DNA of 64,000 nucleotides from Bacillus sp. P14.5 (GCF_003316765.1 NZ_NIJF01000083.1:124001-188000), one strand, 5' to 3'; positions 19,056 to 30,525 are shown, counted from the first letter of the stretch. Made by a program: numbers and translations. Notes: generated from the sequence alone by a model not told the origin.

Positions 19056-19937
19056 TTACTCAAATAAAGTTTCTGCGATATTTAGGATGGCGGCTTTTTC
19101 TCTATCATCCTCCAGCTTGTCAATGATACCCCTCTGAATTGCTCTCAGTGAAGGAAGATAAACAGCAAGATCGCAGGCATCAATCAGCGCCCTTATGGAA
19201 GCAGCTTCTTCAGAAATCTGTCCATTCCGAACCTGTACCAGCAAATCTGAGGACAAGGAGATGAACTTCTCTACCAGCTTTTCGTCCTGGAGTTTACTTT
19301 GTGCCATAAGGACGGTCTTTAATGTTTTACCGCTTATATAAGGAACATCAATGACCACGAACCTGTTTTTCAATGCTTCATTCAAAGGAACGGTTCCAAC
19401 GTACCCTTCATTAATCGCAGCTACAACCCCGAATGTTTCGGCAGCTTTGATGACTTCTCCAGTAAACGGATTCGTAATCATCCTTCGATAGTCAAGCACC
19501 CCATTGAGAATCGGGAGTGTTTCAGGCTTCGCCATATTGATTTCATCTATATAAAGAAGGTGACCTTTTTTCATCGCTTCGATTACAGGGCCTTCAATGA
19601 ATTCAATTGTATTCCTGCCGTCCCTTTCGGCAATCGTCTTGTAACCAAGCAAGGCTTCAGCATCCATATCAACGGAACAATTGATACTGTGCATCGGCTG
19701 AGCAAATAGAGATGAAAGAGTTTCCGCAAGCTTTGTTTTTCCAGATCCAGTCGGCCCTTTCAGCAGCACATTCTTTCCCATGGCTATGGCGATCACTGCA
19801 TCTTCCAAGACAGCCGAGTCTTCTGCTGTATATCCCCCTTCCCCAATCAGTGTCACATCTTCACTATTGGCAAATTTGCCTTTTCTATTAATTAAAATTC
19901 CTGAAATAGCTTCAGGCAATTGATGATGTATAGACAT
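19056..19937 (-). CDS. yojN: MoxR-type AAA+ ATPase, YojN/NorQ, 293 aa
   Basis: AAA+ ATPase with Walker [10 protein letters not shown] (61-69), Walker B LLYIDEIN (127-134) and downstream sensor regions; works as a chaperone with the VWA partner encoded next to it. ATG start after AAGGAAG. The upstream 320 bp (19938-20260) contains no gene apart from the terminator of the facing cassette. Confidence 0.9.
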   Translation of the reverse strand: MSIHHQLPEAISGILINRKGKFANSEDVTLIGEGGYTAEDSAVLEDAVIAIAMGKNVLLKGPTGSGKTKLAETLSSLFAQPMHSINCSVDMDAEALLGYKTIAERDGRNTIEFIEGPVIEAMKKGHLLYIDEINMAKPETLPILNGVLDYRRMITNPFTGEVIKAAETFGVVAAINEGYVGTVPLNEALKNRFVVIDVPYISGKTLKTVLMAQSKLQDEKLVEKFISLSSDLLVQVRNGQISEEAASIRALIDACDLAVYLPSLRAIQRGIIDKLEDDREKAAILNIAETLFE

Positions 19938-20208
19938 AATAATACTTCCTTCCTATAACGTAATTCTGCACTAGAGACCATTCTACATGTAAAAACGTTT
20001 ACACTGCAACGATTGTAGTTTTATGAGTTTCGGAGCGGTTGCAAGGAGTGAAGAAAACAGGTGATTCCTTTAAAATCAACCATAAGAATGGATTATCATA
20101 GCACCGTTTTCCGCCAACCATCCTGCCTGGGCACAAACCAAGCAATGTGCTTATATCTCACCACAGAAAATACAACCCTACTTGTTGTTTTACCCTATCA
20201 TACCCAAA

Positions 20209-20246
20209 AAAAGGAGTGAATCGCTTATGCAATTCACTCCTTTTTA
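20209..20246 (-). terminator. Terminator of the DUF6501 gene
   Basis: AAAAAAAGGAGTGAATCGC... pairs with GCAATTCACTCCTTTTT; T-rich on both sides, so it also ends transcripts from the other direction. The remainder of 19938-20260 shows nothing else. Confidence 0.8.
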
Positions 20247-20260
20247 TAATTCCTTCCTAG

Positions 20261-20464
20261 TTACGCTTCTTCAAAGTAATCTTTATAGAAGCCGCCCATC
20301 TTACCGCTGTCATCAATGACAAAAACATAATCTTCTGATTCGTTTTTAACCTCGTAGGTTTTACCGGGTGTTAACACATTTTCAACTTTGTACTTTGCAG
20401 CGTTTGTATGTATACATTTTACGGTTTTGATGGAAGGACGGTTTGTCCAATCTCGATGAATCAT
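20261..20464 (-). CDS. DUF6501 family small protein, 67 aa
   Basis: Small soluble protein of unknown function with KVENVLTPGKTYEVKNES and GGFYKDYFEE, which I recall from a conserved Bacillus family (DUF6501). ATG 20464 (MIHRDW...) has AAAGGAG upstream; the open frame continues to 20524 without SD. Single-gene unit with its own terminator. Confidence 0.7.
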   Translation of the reverse strand: MIHRDWTNRPSIKTVKCIHTNAAKYKVENVLTPGKTYEVKNESEDYVFVIDDSGKMGGFYKDYFEEA

Positions 20465-20652
20465 TATAGATTCTCCTTTCACTGTCTTTCTCTTTAGTAT
20501 ATTCTCCAAAGTCAGGCAGTTCAATAGCCTCTCTGTACATTGGACAGTATTTTTACTATCTCAAGCCTTCCTTTGGATAAGGACAACGGGCTGTCTCGTT
20601 ATCTTATTAGATGTTATAGTAAGAATATACATTATTTGAGAGGTTGTAAGCA

Positions 20653-20997
20653 ATGAAAAAACTATTAAACCGGCTGCTGGCCACCTTGATTTGTGTGTCT
20701 TTGATTTATTCTGCTGCACACCGTCCGACTGAACAGGATTTTAATAGATGGCTTAAGAATGAATACGGTCTTTCCTGCGGTGCCGCTTCTTGTACAATGA
20801 AGGATGGGGAATCAGATGAATTCCGGACTCTCATTATAACAGGTTCAAGAACTAAAGACGGATACCTCCTGTTTAATACTGTGTCAAGAACATTCGAAGG
20901 CAAAGAAGGAAAGCGGACAATCATCAAGGCTATCGGTTTTTTGGGAGGATATTATCCCCTTGTGGAAGAGATTGACCACAGCATGCCCAGCGGTTAA
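20653..20997 (+). CDS. Uncharacterised secreted or membrane-anchored protein, 114 aa
   Basis: N-terminal signal/anchor (residues 5-22) followed by a soluble domain with two cysteines (LSCGAASCTM, residues 40-49) that could form a disulfide. I do not recognise the family. ATG after GAGAGGTTGTAAGC. It is transcribed toward the DedA gene and ends 2 nt from it. Confidence 0.65.
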   Translation: MKKLLNRLLATLICVSLIYSAAHRPTEQDFNRWLKNEYGLSCGAASCTMKDGESDEFRTLIITGSRTKDGYLLFNTVSRTFEGKEGKRTIIKAIGFLGGYYPLVEEIDHSMPSG

Positions 20998-20999
20998 TT

Positions 21000-21608
21000 C
21001 TATTCCCCTCCTTTTACGATGGACCGTGATGACCGTCTCCTCTTCCGGTAATAAAGATACCCAATCATAATGAACATCACAGCACCAGCCGCGGCAGCTA
21101 TTGCGATGGATAGGTTTTCAATGATCAGCGTGAACGTAGAGGGAAAAAGCCTTCCTATTTGAAAATAAATCATGCACCAAATAAATGCAGCAGGATAAGC
21201 CGCCATCATGAAGGTGCGAAAGGATATTCCTGAAGCACCAGCTATATAAGGCATCACCAAGCGGACCCCAGGGATAAAATAACTAAAGGAAATCCCGATT
21301 GGCCCGTACTTTTTTAACCATGATTGAGCTTTACGGAACAGCCTTTGCGATTTGGAGGTTTCCATTTTACTCAGAACACGAACCTTTGCCAATCTCCCGA
21401 CTCCATAACCAAAAGTTCCTGAACTTATGATCCCCATGTAGGTTGATGTAAAAGCTAGTGAAGGCGAATACCCCCTCCATTCCGTCAGCACGCCGGAAAA
21501 GGCAGCGGCTGCTTCATTGGGGAGCGGCAGCCCGATGAAAATCAACCAGCTGAAAATAAACATGGCAAAATAGCCTAAATCATCTACGAGTTCTATCAAT
21601 AGAGCCAT
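21000..21608 (-). CDS. DedA family membrane protein, 202 aa
   Basis: DedA/SNARE-associated (VTT) domain protein, a family of undecaprenyl-phosphate or phospholipid flippases. It contains GLPLPNEAAAAFSG near the N-terminus and the family core FSYFIPGVRLVMPYIAGASG, with Arg and Gly as expected, plus four or five membrane segments and an Arg-rich C-terminus. ATG after AGGAGGAAGAGC. Confidence 0.9.
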   Translation of the reverse strand: MALLIELVDDLGYFAMFIFSWLIFIGLPLPNEAAAAFSGVLTEWRGYSPSLAFTSTYMGIISSGTFGYGVGRLAKVRVLSKMETSKSQRLFRKAQSWLKKYGPIGISFSYFIPGVRLVMPYIAGASGISFRTFMMAAYPAAFIWCMIYFQIGRLFPSTFTLIIENLSIAIAAAAGAVMFIMIGYLYYRKRRRSSRSIVKGGE

Positions 21609-21643
21609 GCTCTTCCTCCTGTCTTAAAAAGCTATCAGGTTGT

Positions 21644-22447
21644 TTATCTATTATACACCCAATAATCATATTCGGCGTATAGATTAAATCCCAGCTTTTT
21701 TAAAACAGGAGATGAATGGCCTTGTCTGGCTTGGCAAGTTGCAAGCACAGCCCCTTTATTTTTGGCATGCTTCAATCGGAAGTTGACCATTTCAGTATAA
21801 ATCCCCTGATGTCTGTATTCGGAAAGCACCCCGCTCCCGTTCATAAACATCGTCCTGCCATCGCTGCTGAACCTGTAATTACTGTATCCTGCCGGTTCGG
21901 AATCCTTGCGCGCCAGGATATAACCCCCATTCCTGTAGGGAGAAGCAATATAATTTTTCCTTTGTTCAAAAAGATTGGCATATTGGTCTTTATGATAATT
22001 CCAAACGATTGAAGACACTTCTACTAAATCATGAATCTCCTCGTCAGTTTTTACATTTGTCAATTGGATACTGCTGTTTTGGGAATTTTCTGCAGGCATA
22101 TCATTCAACTCTTTCAACATGAAAGCAAGCCCGTCATATCTGTCTGTGATTTCAAATCCATCCTGCTCTAAAATAGGAGCAACTCGGCGGCTCTCAGACC
22201 TTTCCAGCCAAAGACTGAAATGATTCTCACCAAAAAAGCTCTTCACCTTCCCCCATTTTTCCATTAGGGTGTCAGAATCCGATGAGGTTAACTCTATCAC
22301 TTTATTGCTGAACACATTCTTCATTCTTGGGTTTTTTACCGCTTTCAACCCGGGTTGATCGATTGTTTCTGTATAAGAGGGTATCCATTCTTTTTCATAA
22401 TCCCAATGGTGGGCACCGATAGCATTTATAATTTCCTCGTTTTTCAT
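21644..22447 (-). CDS. GNAT family N-acetyltransferase, 267 aa
   Basis: C-terminal GNAT domain (about residues 130-267) with the acetyl-CoA loop SEYRHQGIYTEM and the LGF motif near the end; the N-terminal half looks like a degenerate second GNAT-like domain. Substrate unknown. ATG 22447 follows AAAGGTG; the frame extends to 22465 but that start overlaps the SD. Confidence 0.8.
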   Translation of the reverse strand: MKNEEIINAIGAHHWDYEKEWIPSYTETIDQPGLKAVKNPRMKNVFSNKVIELTSSDSDTLMEKWGKVKSFFGENHFSLWLERSESRRVAPILEQDGFEITDRYDGLAFMLKELNDMPAENSQNSSIQLTNVKTDEEIHDLVEVSSIVWNYHKDQYANLFEQRKNYIASPYRNGGYILARKDSEPAGYSNYRFSSDGRTMFMNGSGVLSEYRHQGIYTEMVNFRLKHAKNKGAVLATCQARQGHSSPVLKKLGFNLYAEYDYWVYNR

Positions 22448-22593
22448 TATTTTCACCTTTATCATAATTACTTTTCGATCCTTTTGATTCTGATATAATT
22501 AATGAAGGCCGCGTCAGTTCAGCCTGAAACCTCATACCGATTTTAAAAGGGCTGTTCTGCAAGCGGGCAATAATATATCCGGCTATTCACAAT

Positions 22594-23466
22594 TTATTCG
22601 GATAAAAGCCCTACAACTTCCTGTTCGGACATACCCAATAATAGAAGCTGTTTCTTTAATTTTTGATGATACTCCTGGCTGACAAAAGGTCTGGAGCCCC
22701 TCAAGATCTCTCTGGCATAATGAGCAGGCGGCCGGGTTTCTTTCCCCCTATGATTCACAATGAAAGTCAGCACATTTGGAATCACCACATCATTGACTTC
22801 CACGTTCACAAGTGCGGCACGATATCTGCCTGGTACCACACCCTCTCTTTCATAAAGATAGTCAACGGCCTGGAAAGGAAGCCTGTATACTATGCCTTCT
22901 GTCGAGCCGCCATCTTCTATGATATCTCCCCGTCCTCCATCTTCCACTATGAAGGTATATTTCATTGAGTAACCCTTCAAAGTCCCTTTACCCAGTGGTT
23001 CCTGGAAATGGTGATCAACCCCCGCAAGCTTGAACCTTTCGAGATCCATGCAAGATCCATAGGCAAAGTAAAGAAGAGATTCCGGTCTTTTTTCCATAAA
23101 GGTATGTAATGTCCAGTCCCCTGACGCTATATGTTCTTTGAAAAGAGAGGATTGAAACCCGGTATAATAGATGACTTCAACCACACCTTTATCTGCTTGG
23201 ACATCCGCTGTGTGTCTTAAATAAAGGTTGTCATCCCTGTTTTCTTGGTAGTCTTCCAAATCATCAATTGCTTTCAGTACATTTTGGTTGATTTCATATA
23301 TTTCTCCAAACACCCTGGCATTTCCTTCTTTAAGAGCTGGATAGCCTTCACCGGTATCGTATAGCTCACCTTTAATCCATGCCTGCTCAGAGACCAGTCT
23401 GGAATTATTTAAATAGTGATGGTATTTTTGATTTTTCCTTAAGGATCCGTAGACAAAAATTTTCAT
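22594..23466 (-). CDS. ykqA: Tandem gamma-glutamylcyclotransferase-fold protein, YkqA type, 290 aa
   Basis: Two GGCT-like domains in one chain. The N-terminal AIG2-type domain starts VYGSLRKNQ (residues 5-13) with acidic DDLEDYQ near 67; the second domain restarts at LLYFAYGSCMD (about 130). The fold cleaves gamma-glutamyl amine or amino acid conjugates to 5-oxoproline. It matches the two-domain YkqA of B. subtilis. Interesting next to a genome that also carries pxpABC, but the substrate is unknown. Confidence 0.8.
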   Translation of the reverse strand: MKIFVYGSLRKNQKYHHYLNNSRLVSEQAWIKGELYDTGEGYPALKEGNARVFGEIYEINQNVLKAIDDLEDYQENRDDNLYLRHTADVQADKGVVEVIYYTGFQSSLFKEHIASGDWTLHTFMEKRPESLLYFAYGSCMDLERFKLAGVDHHFQEPLGKGTLKGYSMKYTFIVEDGGRGDIIEDGGSTEGIVYRLPFQAVDYLYEREGVVPGRYRAALVNVEVNDVVIPNVLTFIVNHRGKETRPPAHYAREILRGSRPFVSQEYHQKLKKQLLLLGMSEQEVVGLLSE

Positions 23467-23652
23467 ATTTCTATGTGTCCTCCCTGGTGAATTATAAAGT
23501 AGCGGTTACCAGCAAACTTATTCCCTCTTCCATTTGTCTTTCAACACTATATGAATAAACTCCTTTTTTCAACCGCGTATGCATCCAAAATGTTGACAGA
23601 AAGAAAGAAAGAAGCCAGCAGCTTGTAATAAGTGCCGGCTTCGTTTCAGTTG

Positions 23653-23731
23653 TGGCTGTTTTCTCATATATAGTTGTTTTCGAATATTCCCTGGACTCCT
23701 CTATAGCAACAAAGTTAACGAAAAGAGCCTT
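23653..23731. repeat. MITE-like dispersed repeat, copy B
   Basis: GGCTGTTTTCTCATATATAG to AGCAACAAAGTTAACGAAAA-GAGCC. A short copy whose right end lies 3 bp from the 3' end of the acyl-CoA synthetase gene. Confidence 0.7.
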
Positions 23732-23733
23732 AT

Positions 23734-25374
23734 TTATTGATGCAGCGCCTTCTTCTCTGCTTCTTCTTTCAGCCTGAATTTTTGGATTTTACCTGAAGCT
23801 GTCATAGGATATTCGTCTGTAAATTCGATATAGCGAGGAACTTTATGCCTTGAAATCCTGCCTTTGCAATATTCACGCAGCTCATCTGCTGTTGCTGTCC
23901 GGCCTTCTTTAAGGATGACCCAGGCCATGACCTCTTCTCCATATACTTCATCCGGTATTCCAACTACTTGGACATCCTGGATCTTTGTGTGAGTATATAA
24001 GAACTCCTCGATTTCCCGCGGGTAAATGTTTTCCCCGCCCCTGATGATCATATCCTTCAGCCTACCAGTGATTCTGCAGTACCCTTTCTCATCCATGACT
24101 GCCAGGTCCCCTGTATGGAGCCATCCATTTGAGTCAATGGCAGCAGCAGTAGCCTCCTCATTTTTATAGTAGCCCTTCATCACATGGTAGCCTCGTGTAC
24201 AAAGTTCACCCTGTGTTCCGAATGCTACCTCTTCATCTGTGCCCGGCTTTACAATCTTCACCTCTACATTTGGAAGTGCCCGCCCTACTGTTTCAACGCG
24301 AAGTTCAATTGGATCATCGGTCCTGGTCTGGGTAATTACAGGAGAGGCTTCTGTCTGACCATATGCTATGGTGATTTCATGAGCCCCCATCCTTTCGATA
24401 ACACCCTTCATGACCTCAATCGGACAGTTGCTTCCTGCCATTATTCCTGTCCTGAGAGATGAAAGATCGTATTGGTCGAATTGGGGATGATTCAATTCCG
24501 CGATGAACATTGTCGGTACCCCATGCAGCCCTGTACATTTCTCATTCTGGACTGTTTCTAGCACCGTTTCAGGATTGAATTCCTGAACGGGAACCATCGC
24601 CGCACCTACCGAAACACATGCCATGGTTCCGAGCACGCAGCCAAAACAGTGAAAAAAAGGAACCGGGATGCACAAACGGTCCTGCTCGGTCAATTTCATA
24701 CACTGTGCAATATTGTAAGCATTATTGACTATATTGCTGTGAGTCAGCATAACACCTTTAGGAAAGCCGGTCGTTCCTGAAGTATATTGCATATTTATTA
24801 CTTCATCAGGCTGCAGGCTTTCCATGCGCTCGTCCAGCTCAGACTCTTCAACCGAATCAGCCATATTTAATATATCTTGCCAATTGTATGTACCACTGTA
24901 GCGCTTTTCACTGAGGACTATGACATTTTTCAGGTTGGGCAGGCGTTTACTGTCCAAATCCCCCGGCTGGGAGTGTTTCAGCTCGGGACAAATTTCATAG
25001 ATCATCTCGATATATGAAGCATCACGGTATTGATCCATTAAAAGAATCGTGGTTGCATCAGACTGTTTCAGCAAGTATTCCAGTTCCGCAGTACGGTAAT
25101 TTGTATTGACCGTAACCAAAACAGCCCCCATTTTCCCTGTAGCAAACTGACTGGCGAGCCACTCGGGAGTATTTGTCGACCAAACCGCCATATGCTCCCC
25201 TTTCTGAAGTCCCAATCCCATTAAGCCTCTTGCCACTCTTCTGCAATATTGATCGAACTCTTTGTAAGTCATCCTAAGATTGCGGTCACTGTAAATGACG
25301 GCATCTCTTCCCCCTTGCAATTCAGCCTTCTCTTCCAGTAATCTTCCAATGGTTACATTCAATAAATTTGACAA
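23734..25374 (-). CDS. AMP-forming acyl-CoA synthetase, YngI type, 546 aa
   Basis: ANL superfamily enzyme activating a carboxylic acid with ATP and CoA. All core motifs are visible: [11 protein letters not shown] (A3), YGQTEASP (A5), GWLHTGDLA (A7), [20 protein letters not shown] (hinge) and the catalytic Lys in ASGKIQK near the C-terminus. Resembles medium/long-chain fatty acyl-CoA synthetases such as YngI; the acid is inferred. TTG start with a GGGGGAT SD. Confidence 0.9.
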   Translation of the reverse strand: MSNLLNVTIGRLLEEKAELQGGRDAVIYSDRNLRMTYKEFDQYCRRVARGLMGLGLQKGEHMAVWSTNTPEWLASQFATGKMGAVLVTVNTNYRTAELEYLLKQSDATTILLMDQYRDASYIEMIYEICPELKHSQPGDLDSKRLPNLKNVIVLSEKRYSGTYNWQDILNMADSVEESELDERMESLQPDEVINMQYTSGTTGFPKGVMLTHSNIVNNAYNIAQCMKLTEQDRLCIPVPFFHCFGCVLGTMACVSVGAAMVPVQEFNPETVLETVQNEKCTGLHGVPTMFIAELNHPQFDQYDLSSLRTGIMAGSNCPIEVMKGVIERMGAHEITIAYGQTEASPVITQTRTDDPIELRVETVGRALPNVEVKIVKPGTDEEVAFGTQGELCTRGYHVMKGYYKNEEATAAAIDSNGWLHTGDLAVMDEKGYCRITGRLKDMIIRGGENIYPREIEEFLYTHTKIQDVQVVGIPDEVYGEEVMAWVILKEGRTATADELREYCKGRISRHKVPRYIEFTDEYPMTASGKIQKFRLKEEAEKKALHQ

Positions 25375-25705
25375 AGTATATCCCCCATTCAGACGAAAAG
25401 ATTATTCCTTAGTGGATTGGAAAGTTATCTGCTTTACCTGATGCAACTCCACATCACCCGCCTTAATATTATCACAAATTTTTGAATATTTAAAATACCG
25501 GAAAGGTTATAATGTGATGATATTTAAAACTCGCAGTCTTAGCTGTAGAAACATATGCACGAAAAGATTCTGCCCTCACAAAGTTGTCCCGCAATGCAGG
25601 CTATTTAGTTTATATCTGCTGAGGAAACACCTCTATATTAGCAAGTCGTTTGACCAAAATGCTAATATACCTATCTAACTATAAAAGCTGGCTGGTAAAA
25701 TCTTC

Positions 25706-25714
25706 TGTGTATAA
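25706..25714 (-). promoter_or_regulatory. DnaA box upstream of sda, overlapping a TATAAT
   Basis: TGTGTATAA is the reverse complement of TTATACACA, fitting the TTATNCACA DnaA-box consensus. It overlaps TATAAT at 25710-25715, about 95 bp before the sda start. In B. subtilis, DnaA acts on sda through such boxes. Other box-like 9-mers occur elsewhere in the window by chance, so this is suggestive. The remainder of 25375-25807 shows no gene. Confidence 0.45.
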
Positions 25715-25807
25715 TTTTAGAATACCCCTTTTCTTCTGAACAGATAAAAGGTAAAATAAATGAAAATATAGAAAATTCTATATTTTAATTCTCCTAGGAG
25801 GTTTTCC

Positions 25808-25942
25808 ATGAAGATTATGAGTAATGAACAGTTGGTTGCAGCTTATCGGAACGCAGAGAAGACCGGAACTGATCGTGACTGGATTCAAATGTTGAAGAAG
25901 GAGATTCATAGTCGAGGGATAAGGCCAAGCAGGAAGATTTAA
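25808..25942 (+). CDS. sda: Sda family sporulation histidine-kinase inhibitor, 44 aa
   Basis: Small helical-hairpin protein that blocks the sporulation kinase KinA when replication is perturbed. Residues 4-37 (MSNEQLVAAYRNAEKTG, then TDRDWIQMLKKEIHSRG) follow the Sda pattern S-[DN]-E-x-L, Y-x-x-A, R-D-[FW]-I, E-I-x-x-R. ATG after AGGAGG. Too short for default gene calling. A DnaA box lies upstream and a weak terminator downstream. Confidence 0.85.
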   Translation: MKIMSNEQLVAAYRNAEKTGTDRDWIQMLKKEIHSRGIRPSRKI

Positions 25943-25999
25943 TTACCATTACAATACTTATTAACTTAATTTGAAGTACCCCCTGAGTGAAAAATTTTT

Positions 26000-26031
26000 G
26001 AGAGAGCCTGCGCAATGGCTTTCTCATTTTT
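26000..26031 (+). terminator. Terminator after sda
   Basis: AGAGAGCC pairs with GGCTTTCT around a short loop, followed by CATTTTTT. Confidence 0.6.
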
Positions 26032-26100
26032 TATGCCGATTATTCTTATAGATGGTCCCTGAATTTTCCTGGGAAAATCACAACTCTTGAAATGCCCTTT

Positions 26101-26278
26101 AAAAAAGGCGTTTTCACATATGTTGTTGCTTTCGGAAAATAATTTCCCTCCCGGATACTTAGTCTAATCTGAGTGAGCAGCTCTTTCCATCTTACTTATC
26201 AGGATTTTTTAGGTCAATTATAGAGTTATCTTAAGAAATTCATAATTCATAACAACAATGCTTATGAAAAGAGCCTTA
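26101..26278. repeat. MITE-like dispersed repeat, copy C
   Basis: Longest copy: AAAAAAGGCGTTTTCACATA with GTTGTTGCTTTCGG at the left, and AACAACAATGCTTATGAAAA-GAGCC at the right. Ends are imperfect inverted repeats. It lies just beyond the odhB terminator. Confidence 0.7.
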
Positions 26279-26300
26279 AAAAAATTGAGCCAATTAAAAA

Positions 26301-26328
26301 ACCCCAGCAGAATTGCTTCTGCTGGGGT
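26301..26328 (-). terminator. Terminator of odhAB
   Basis: Twelve-base-pair stem ACCCCAGCAGAA with TTCTGCTGGGGT, flanked by A's and T's so that it works in both directions. Confidence 0.9.
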
Positions 26329-26341
26329 TTTTTCATCTCGA

Positions 26342-27589
26342 TTATCCTTCAAGCAATAAGTCTTCAGGATTTTCAAGAAGGTTTTTAATTGTGGAAAGGA
26401 ACCCGACCGCTTCTTTACCATCAATGATACGGTGATCGTAAGAAAGGGCAATATACATCATTGGACGATTTTCCATTGTGTCCTTATCGATTGCAACCGG
26501 ACGCAGCTGGATTGTATGCATTCCAAGGATACCTACTTGAGGTCCGTTTAGTATCGGCGTGGAAAGCAATGAACCAAACACACCGCCGTTTGTGATGGTG
26601 AATGAACCGCCTTGCAGATCACTCAACGCCAGTTTGTTTTTTCGGGCTTTTGTGGCAAGCTCCATGATTTCTCCTTCGATTTCCGCGAAGTTTTTACGGT
26701 CACAGTCCCTTACTATTGGTACCACAAGGCCATCATCAGTTGAAACCGCGACGCCTACATCATAATACTGTTTAAGGACAACTTCGTTACCATCGATTTC
26801 TGCGTTTACGTAAGGATACTTCTTCAATGCAGCTACGACTGCTTTTGTGAAGAATGACATAAATCCTAAACGCACATCATGAGACTCAAAGAATTTATCT
26901 TTTTTGCGTTTACGCAGTTCCATCACAGCTGACATGTCAATTTCATTGAAAGTTGTAAGCATTGCTGCGTTCTGCTGAACCTCTACAAGACGTTTGGCAA
27001 TCGTCTGGCGGCGGCGTGACATTTTTTCACGCACAACTGGTTTACCATCATCTTTCTTAGGCGCAGCTGCTGGTTTGCTTTCAGATGCTGCCTGTTTAGA
27101 AGGAGCAGACTGAGACTTGCTCTCGTGTGCTTCAATATCTTGTTTACGTACTCTTCCAAGCGGATCTGTGGAAACCTGTGATAGATCAATTCCTTTTTCA
27201 CGAGCCAGCTTACGAGCGGCTGGAGATGCGATGACGCGCTCTTTTTTGCTGTCTTCCTCATCCTTTTTGGAAGCAGTGTCTCCCTGCTGCAGTTCTTCTT
27301 CAGGAGCTTCCTCTTTTTCCTCAGCTGCATTCCCGGAAGATGCAGGCTGCTGTCCGCCTTCACCAACAATCGCAATGACTTGTCCTACTTCTACGGTATC
27401 TCCCTCTTCAGCTTTTAACTCCTGAATGGTTCCCGCCTCTTCCGATATTACCTCCACGTTGACCTTATCTGTTTCAAGTTCAACAATGTATTCCCCTTTT
27501 TCTACATATTCGCCCGGTTGTTTAAGCCATTGAGCGATTGTACCCTCTGTGATGGATTCTGCTAATTCTGGTACTTTGATTTCTGCCAC
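26342..27589 (-). CDS. odhB: 2-oxoglutarate dehydrogenase E2, dihydrolipoyllysine succinyltransferase, 415 aa
   Basis: Core of the 2-oxoglutarate dehydrogenase complex. Lipoyl domain (1-77) with the modified Lys in [11 protein letters not shown] (about 42); acidic/Ala-rich linker; E1/E3-binding domain (about 120-155, [19 protein letters not shown]); catalytic acetyltransferase domain with YDHRIIDG near residue 385. Lies 19 nt downstream of odhA and shares its terminator. Confidence 0.96.
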   Translation of the reverse strand: MAEIKVPELAESITEGTIAQWLKQPGEYVEKGEYIVELETDKVNVEVISEEAGTIQELKAEEGDTVEVGQVIAIVGEGGQQPASSGNAAEEKEEAPEEELQQGDTASKKDEEDSKKERVIASPAARKLAREKGIDLSQVSTDPLGRVRKQDIEAHESKSQSAPSKQAASESKPAAAPKKDDGKPVVREKMSRRRQTIAKRLVEVQQNAAMLTTFNEIDMSAVMELRKRKKDKFFESHDVRLGFMSFFTKAVVAALKKYPYVNAEIDGNEVVLKQYYDVGVAVSTDDGLVVPIVRDCDRKNFAEIEGEIMELATKARKNKLALSDLQGGSFTITNGGVFGSLLSTPILNGPQVGILGMHTIQLRPVAIDKDTMENRPMMYIALSYDHRIIDGKEAVGFLSTIKNLLENPEDLLLEG

Positions 27590-27608
27590 TTTGTCTTCCT
27601 CCTCCTAT

Positions 27609-30440
27609 TTATCTTGTCAACGCTTCGCTGATGATTCTGGATTGCTCTTTTTTATGGACGATCGGTTCGCCTTCTGCCGGGCTGGAACGTCTGCGTCGGC
27701 CAACGTAATCAACGGTTACACCCTCAGGGGCAATATCACGCAAGCGAGGTTCCGCAAATGTCCATCCTCCCATATTCTTCGGCTCTTCCTGTACCCAAAG
27801 CAATTCTTTCAGATTAGAATATCTTTTCATAATCTCTGTAATATCCGATTTAGGGAAAGGGTATAACTCTTCGACGCGAAGAATGTGAACCCAATCCAAA
27901 TCTTCTTTCCCTTTCAGGTTTTCTTCGAGATCAATAGCCATTTTCCCGCTGGAAAGGACGATTCGTTCCACTTTTTCAGGGTTTTCACCAAGACCAGGCT
28001 GCTCAAGGACTGACTGGAACTGTCCATTGGCAAGCTCTTCAGCAGTAACCGCTGCGAATTGATTTCTCAACAGGCTTTTTGGTGTCATGATGACAAGCGG
28101 CCTTACTTCTTCTTTTTGAAGGATAGCTGCCTGCCTGCGAAGAATGTGGAAGTATTGTCCTGCTGTAGAGCAGTTGGCAACTGTCCAGTTAAACTCCCCA
28201 GCCATTTGAAGGAAACGTTCAAGCCTTGCACTGGAATGTTCCGGCCCTTGTCCTTCGTATCCATGAGGCAGAAGCATGACAAGTCCTGATTTTTGTCCCC
28301 ATTTCGCTCTTCCCGCTGAGATGAATTGATCGAACATCACTTGAGCGGTATTTGCAAAGTCACCAAATTGGGCTTCCCACAAAACAAGGGTTTCAGGAGC
28401 AAAGACATTGTAACCATATTCATAACCAACCACAGCCGTTTCCGTTAAAGGACTATTAAATACGGAGAAGGATGCGTTTGAATCTTTTAACTGATGAAGA
28501 GGGATCATTTCCCTGCCAGTTTCATGATCGTGCAGTACCAGGTGGCGCTGGGCAAACGTGCCTCTTTCTGAATCCTGTCCTGTCAGTCTGATTGGAGTAC
28601 CTTCTTTAAGGATAGTTGCAAACGCAAGCGTTTCTGCATGTGCCCAGTCGATTTTACCCTTTCCTGAGAACACGCCTCCGCGCCTTTGCAGGATTTTCTC
28701 AAGTTTCTTGAATGGAGTAAAACCTTCAGGCCATTGCAGCAGCTCATCATTCAATCCCTGAAGCTGATCAAAGTCAACACTGGTGTCGATATCCGGGAAG
28801 CCGTTCGTCACGTCTTCTGGCGGATTCATCACAATATCAGGATTTTCATCTTTTGTAGGCACTTTTTCATATGCCGCTTTCAGTGTATCTTCAATATCCT
28901 TCTCCATCTTAGCTGCCTCTTCCTGGGTAACGATACCTTCTGAGATCAGCCTTTCTTCATAAATCTTGCGTGGAGTTGGATGATTTGTAATTCTGTTATA
29001 CATCACAGGGTTCGTCACCATTGGTTCATCCATTTCGTTATGTCCGAAACGTCTGTATCCAATCAAATCTATCACGAAGTCCTTACTGAATTTATTACGG
29101 TATTCGTATGCCAGTACAGCAGCAGCAAGACACGCTTCGGGATCATCCGCATTCACATGGACAATCGGAACCTCAAATCCTTTTGCTGTATCAGATGCAT
29201 ACTTGGTTGAGCGCGAATCATAGCTTTCTGTCGTAAATCCAATCATGTTATTGGCAATAAGATGAATAGATCCCCCAGTATTGAAACCGCGCAGTCCGCT
29301 CATATTGAACGTCTCTGCCACCACTCCTTCTCCCGGGAAAGCTGCGTCTCCATGAATCATGATCGCGTAAGACGTTTCAGGATTTTGTTCAGGATAGCCT
29401 TTCTGTTCTCTTTCCTCTTGTGCCGCTCGTGTATATCCAGCCACAATCGGGCTGACAACCTCCAAGTGACTTGGGTTATTGGCTAAAGTTACTCGTGCTC
29501 TGGCTGTATCACTCACACCGATTTTACGGTCGGCACCCAAATGATATTTTACGTCACCCGTCCATCCATAAGTAATTCCGATTGAACCCTCAGAAGGAAT
29601 CAGGTCCTTGCTTGGTGCGTGCTGGAATTCAGCAAATATCATTTCATACGGCTTACCGATTACGTGAGCAAGCACATTCAGGCGTCCGCGATGGGCCATC
29701 CCGATATTGATCGTTCTTGCTCCATTTTCAACAGAATAGCGAACAAGTTCATCCAGTAAAGGAACCATGTTATCAAGGCCTTCAATGGAAAAACGTTTTT
29801 GTCCGACAAATGTGCGGTGGATGTATTTCTCAAATCCTTCCACTTCGGAAAGGCGTTTCAAGAGGGCAATTTTTTGCTCCTTGCTTGATTTCGACAGAAT
29901 GGACCCTGACTCAATCTTGTTTTTCAGCCAGCTTTTTTCTTCCAATTCATGTACATGAGCAATTTCATATGCCAGCTTGCTTGTGTAAACCTTCTTTAGA
30001 TGGTTGATTGCATCAAGTCCGTTTCGCACATCAGAGGGTGCTTGTGGACAGATGAATTCAACCGGGATTCCTCTAAGGTCGTCCTCAGTCAGATTGTATT
30101 CTTGCATATCAATTCTTCTTGTATCCTTATCACGGTCGTTTAAAGGGTAGATATCCGCAGCAAGATGTCCATATGTACGGATGTTATCAGCAAGATTCAC
30201 TGCGGCTACAACTTTTCCAAAATCATGATTTCCTGCTGTCAGGGACGCTGCGGATGAAGATTGTGCTGCTTCTCTATCTGCAGCTGCAGGTGGACCCCAT
30301 TGATCAAAAAGTTCTTTCAGTTCGGGATCAATTTCATCAGGGTTTTCCTGATATATTTCATACACTTCCATTATATAACCGAGGTTAGGTCCATAAAAGC
30401 TTTCCCATGGTCCAGCCTGGTTTGTTGATTGTCTTTTCAC
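27609..30440 (-). CDS. odhA: 2-oxoglutarate dehydrogenase E1, 943 aa
   Basis: Thiamine-diphosphate-dependent decarboxylase of the TCA cycle. N-terminal segment [18 protein letters not shown] binds the E2 core; transketolase-like domains follow with [14 protein letters not shown] (about 250), [11 protein letters not shown] (about 365) and [16 protein letters not shown] (about 455). Normal length for Bacillus OdhA. GTG start after GGAGGTT. It heads the odhAB operon. Confidence 0.97.
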   Translation of the reverse strand: MKRQSTNQAGPWESFYGPNLGYIMEVYEIYQENPDEIDPELKELFDQWGPPAAADREAAQSSSAASLTAGNHDFGKVVAAVNLADNIRTYGHLAADIYPLNDRDKDTRRIDMQEYNLTEDDLRGIPVEFICPQAPSDVRNGLDAINHLKKVYTSKLAYEIAHVHELEEKSWLKNKIESGSILSKSSKEQKIALLKRLSEVEGFEKYIHRTFVGQKRFSIEGLDNMVPLLDELVRYSVENGARTINIGMAHRGRLNVLAHVIGKPYEMIFAEFQHAPSKDLIPSEGSIGITYGWTGDVKYHLGADRKIGVSDTARARVTLANNPSHLEVVSPIVAGYTRAAQEEREQKGYPEQNPETSYAIMIHGDAAFPGEGVVAETFNMSGLRGFNTGGSIHLIANNMIGFTTESYDSRSTKYASDTAKGFEVPIVHVNADDPEACLAAAVLAYEYRNKFSKDFVIDLIGYRRFGHNEMDEPMVTNPVMYNRITNHPTPRKIYEERLISEGIVTQEEAAKMEKDIEDTLKAAYEKVPTKDENPDIVMNPPEDVTNGFPDIDTSVDFDQLQGLNDELLQWPEGFTPFKKLEKILQRRGGVFSGKGKIDWAHAETLAFATILKEGTPIRLTGQDSERGTFAQRHLVLHDHETGREMIPLHQLKDSNASFSVFNSPLTETAVVGYEYGYNVFAPETLVLWEAQFGDFANTAQVMFDQFISAGRAKWGQKSGLVMLLPHGYEGQGPEHSSARLERFLQMAGEFNWTVANCSTAGQYFHILRRQAAILQKEEVRPLVIMTPKSLLRNQFAAVTAEELANGQFQSVLEQPGLGENPEKVERIVLSSGKMAIDLEENLKGKEDLDWVHILRVEELYPFPKSDITEIMKRYSNLKELLWVQEEPKNMGGWTFAEPRLRDIAPEGVTVDYVGRRRRSSPAEGEPIVHKKEQSRIISEALTR

Positions 30441-30525
30441 TTTGAAAAACCTCCAACCATTTCGCCATTCAAATTTTTATTTAAATTATTGGAATACTAT
30501 GTAAGTATAGTATTTTAAAAGAAAT

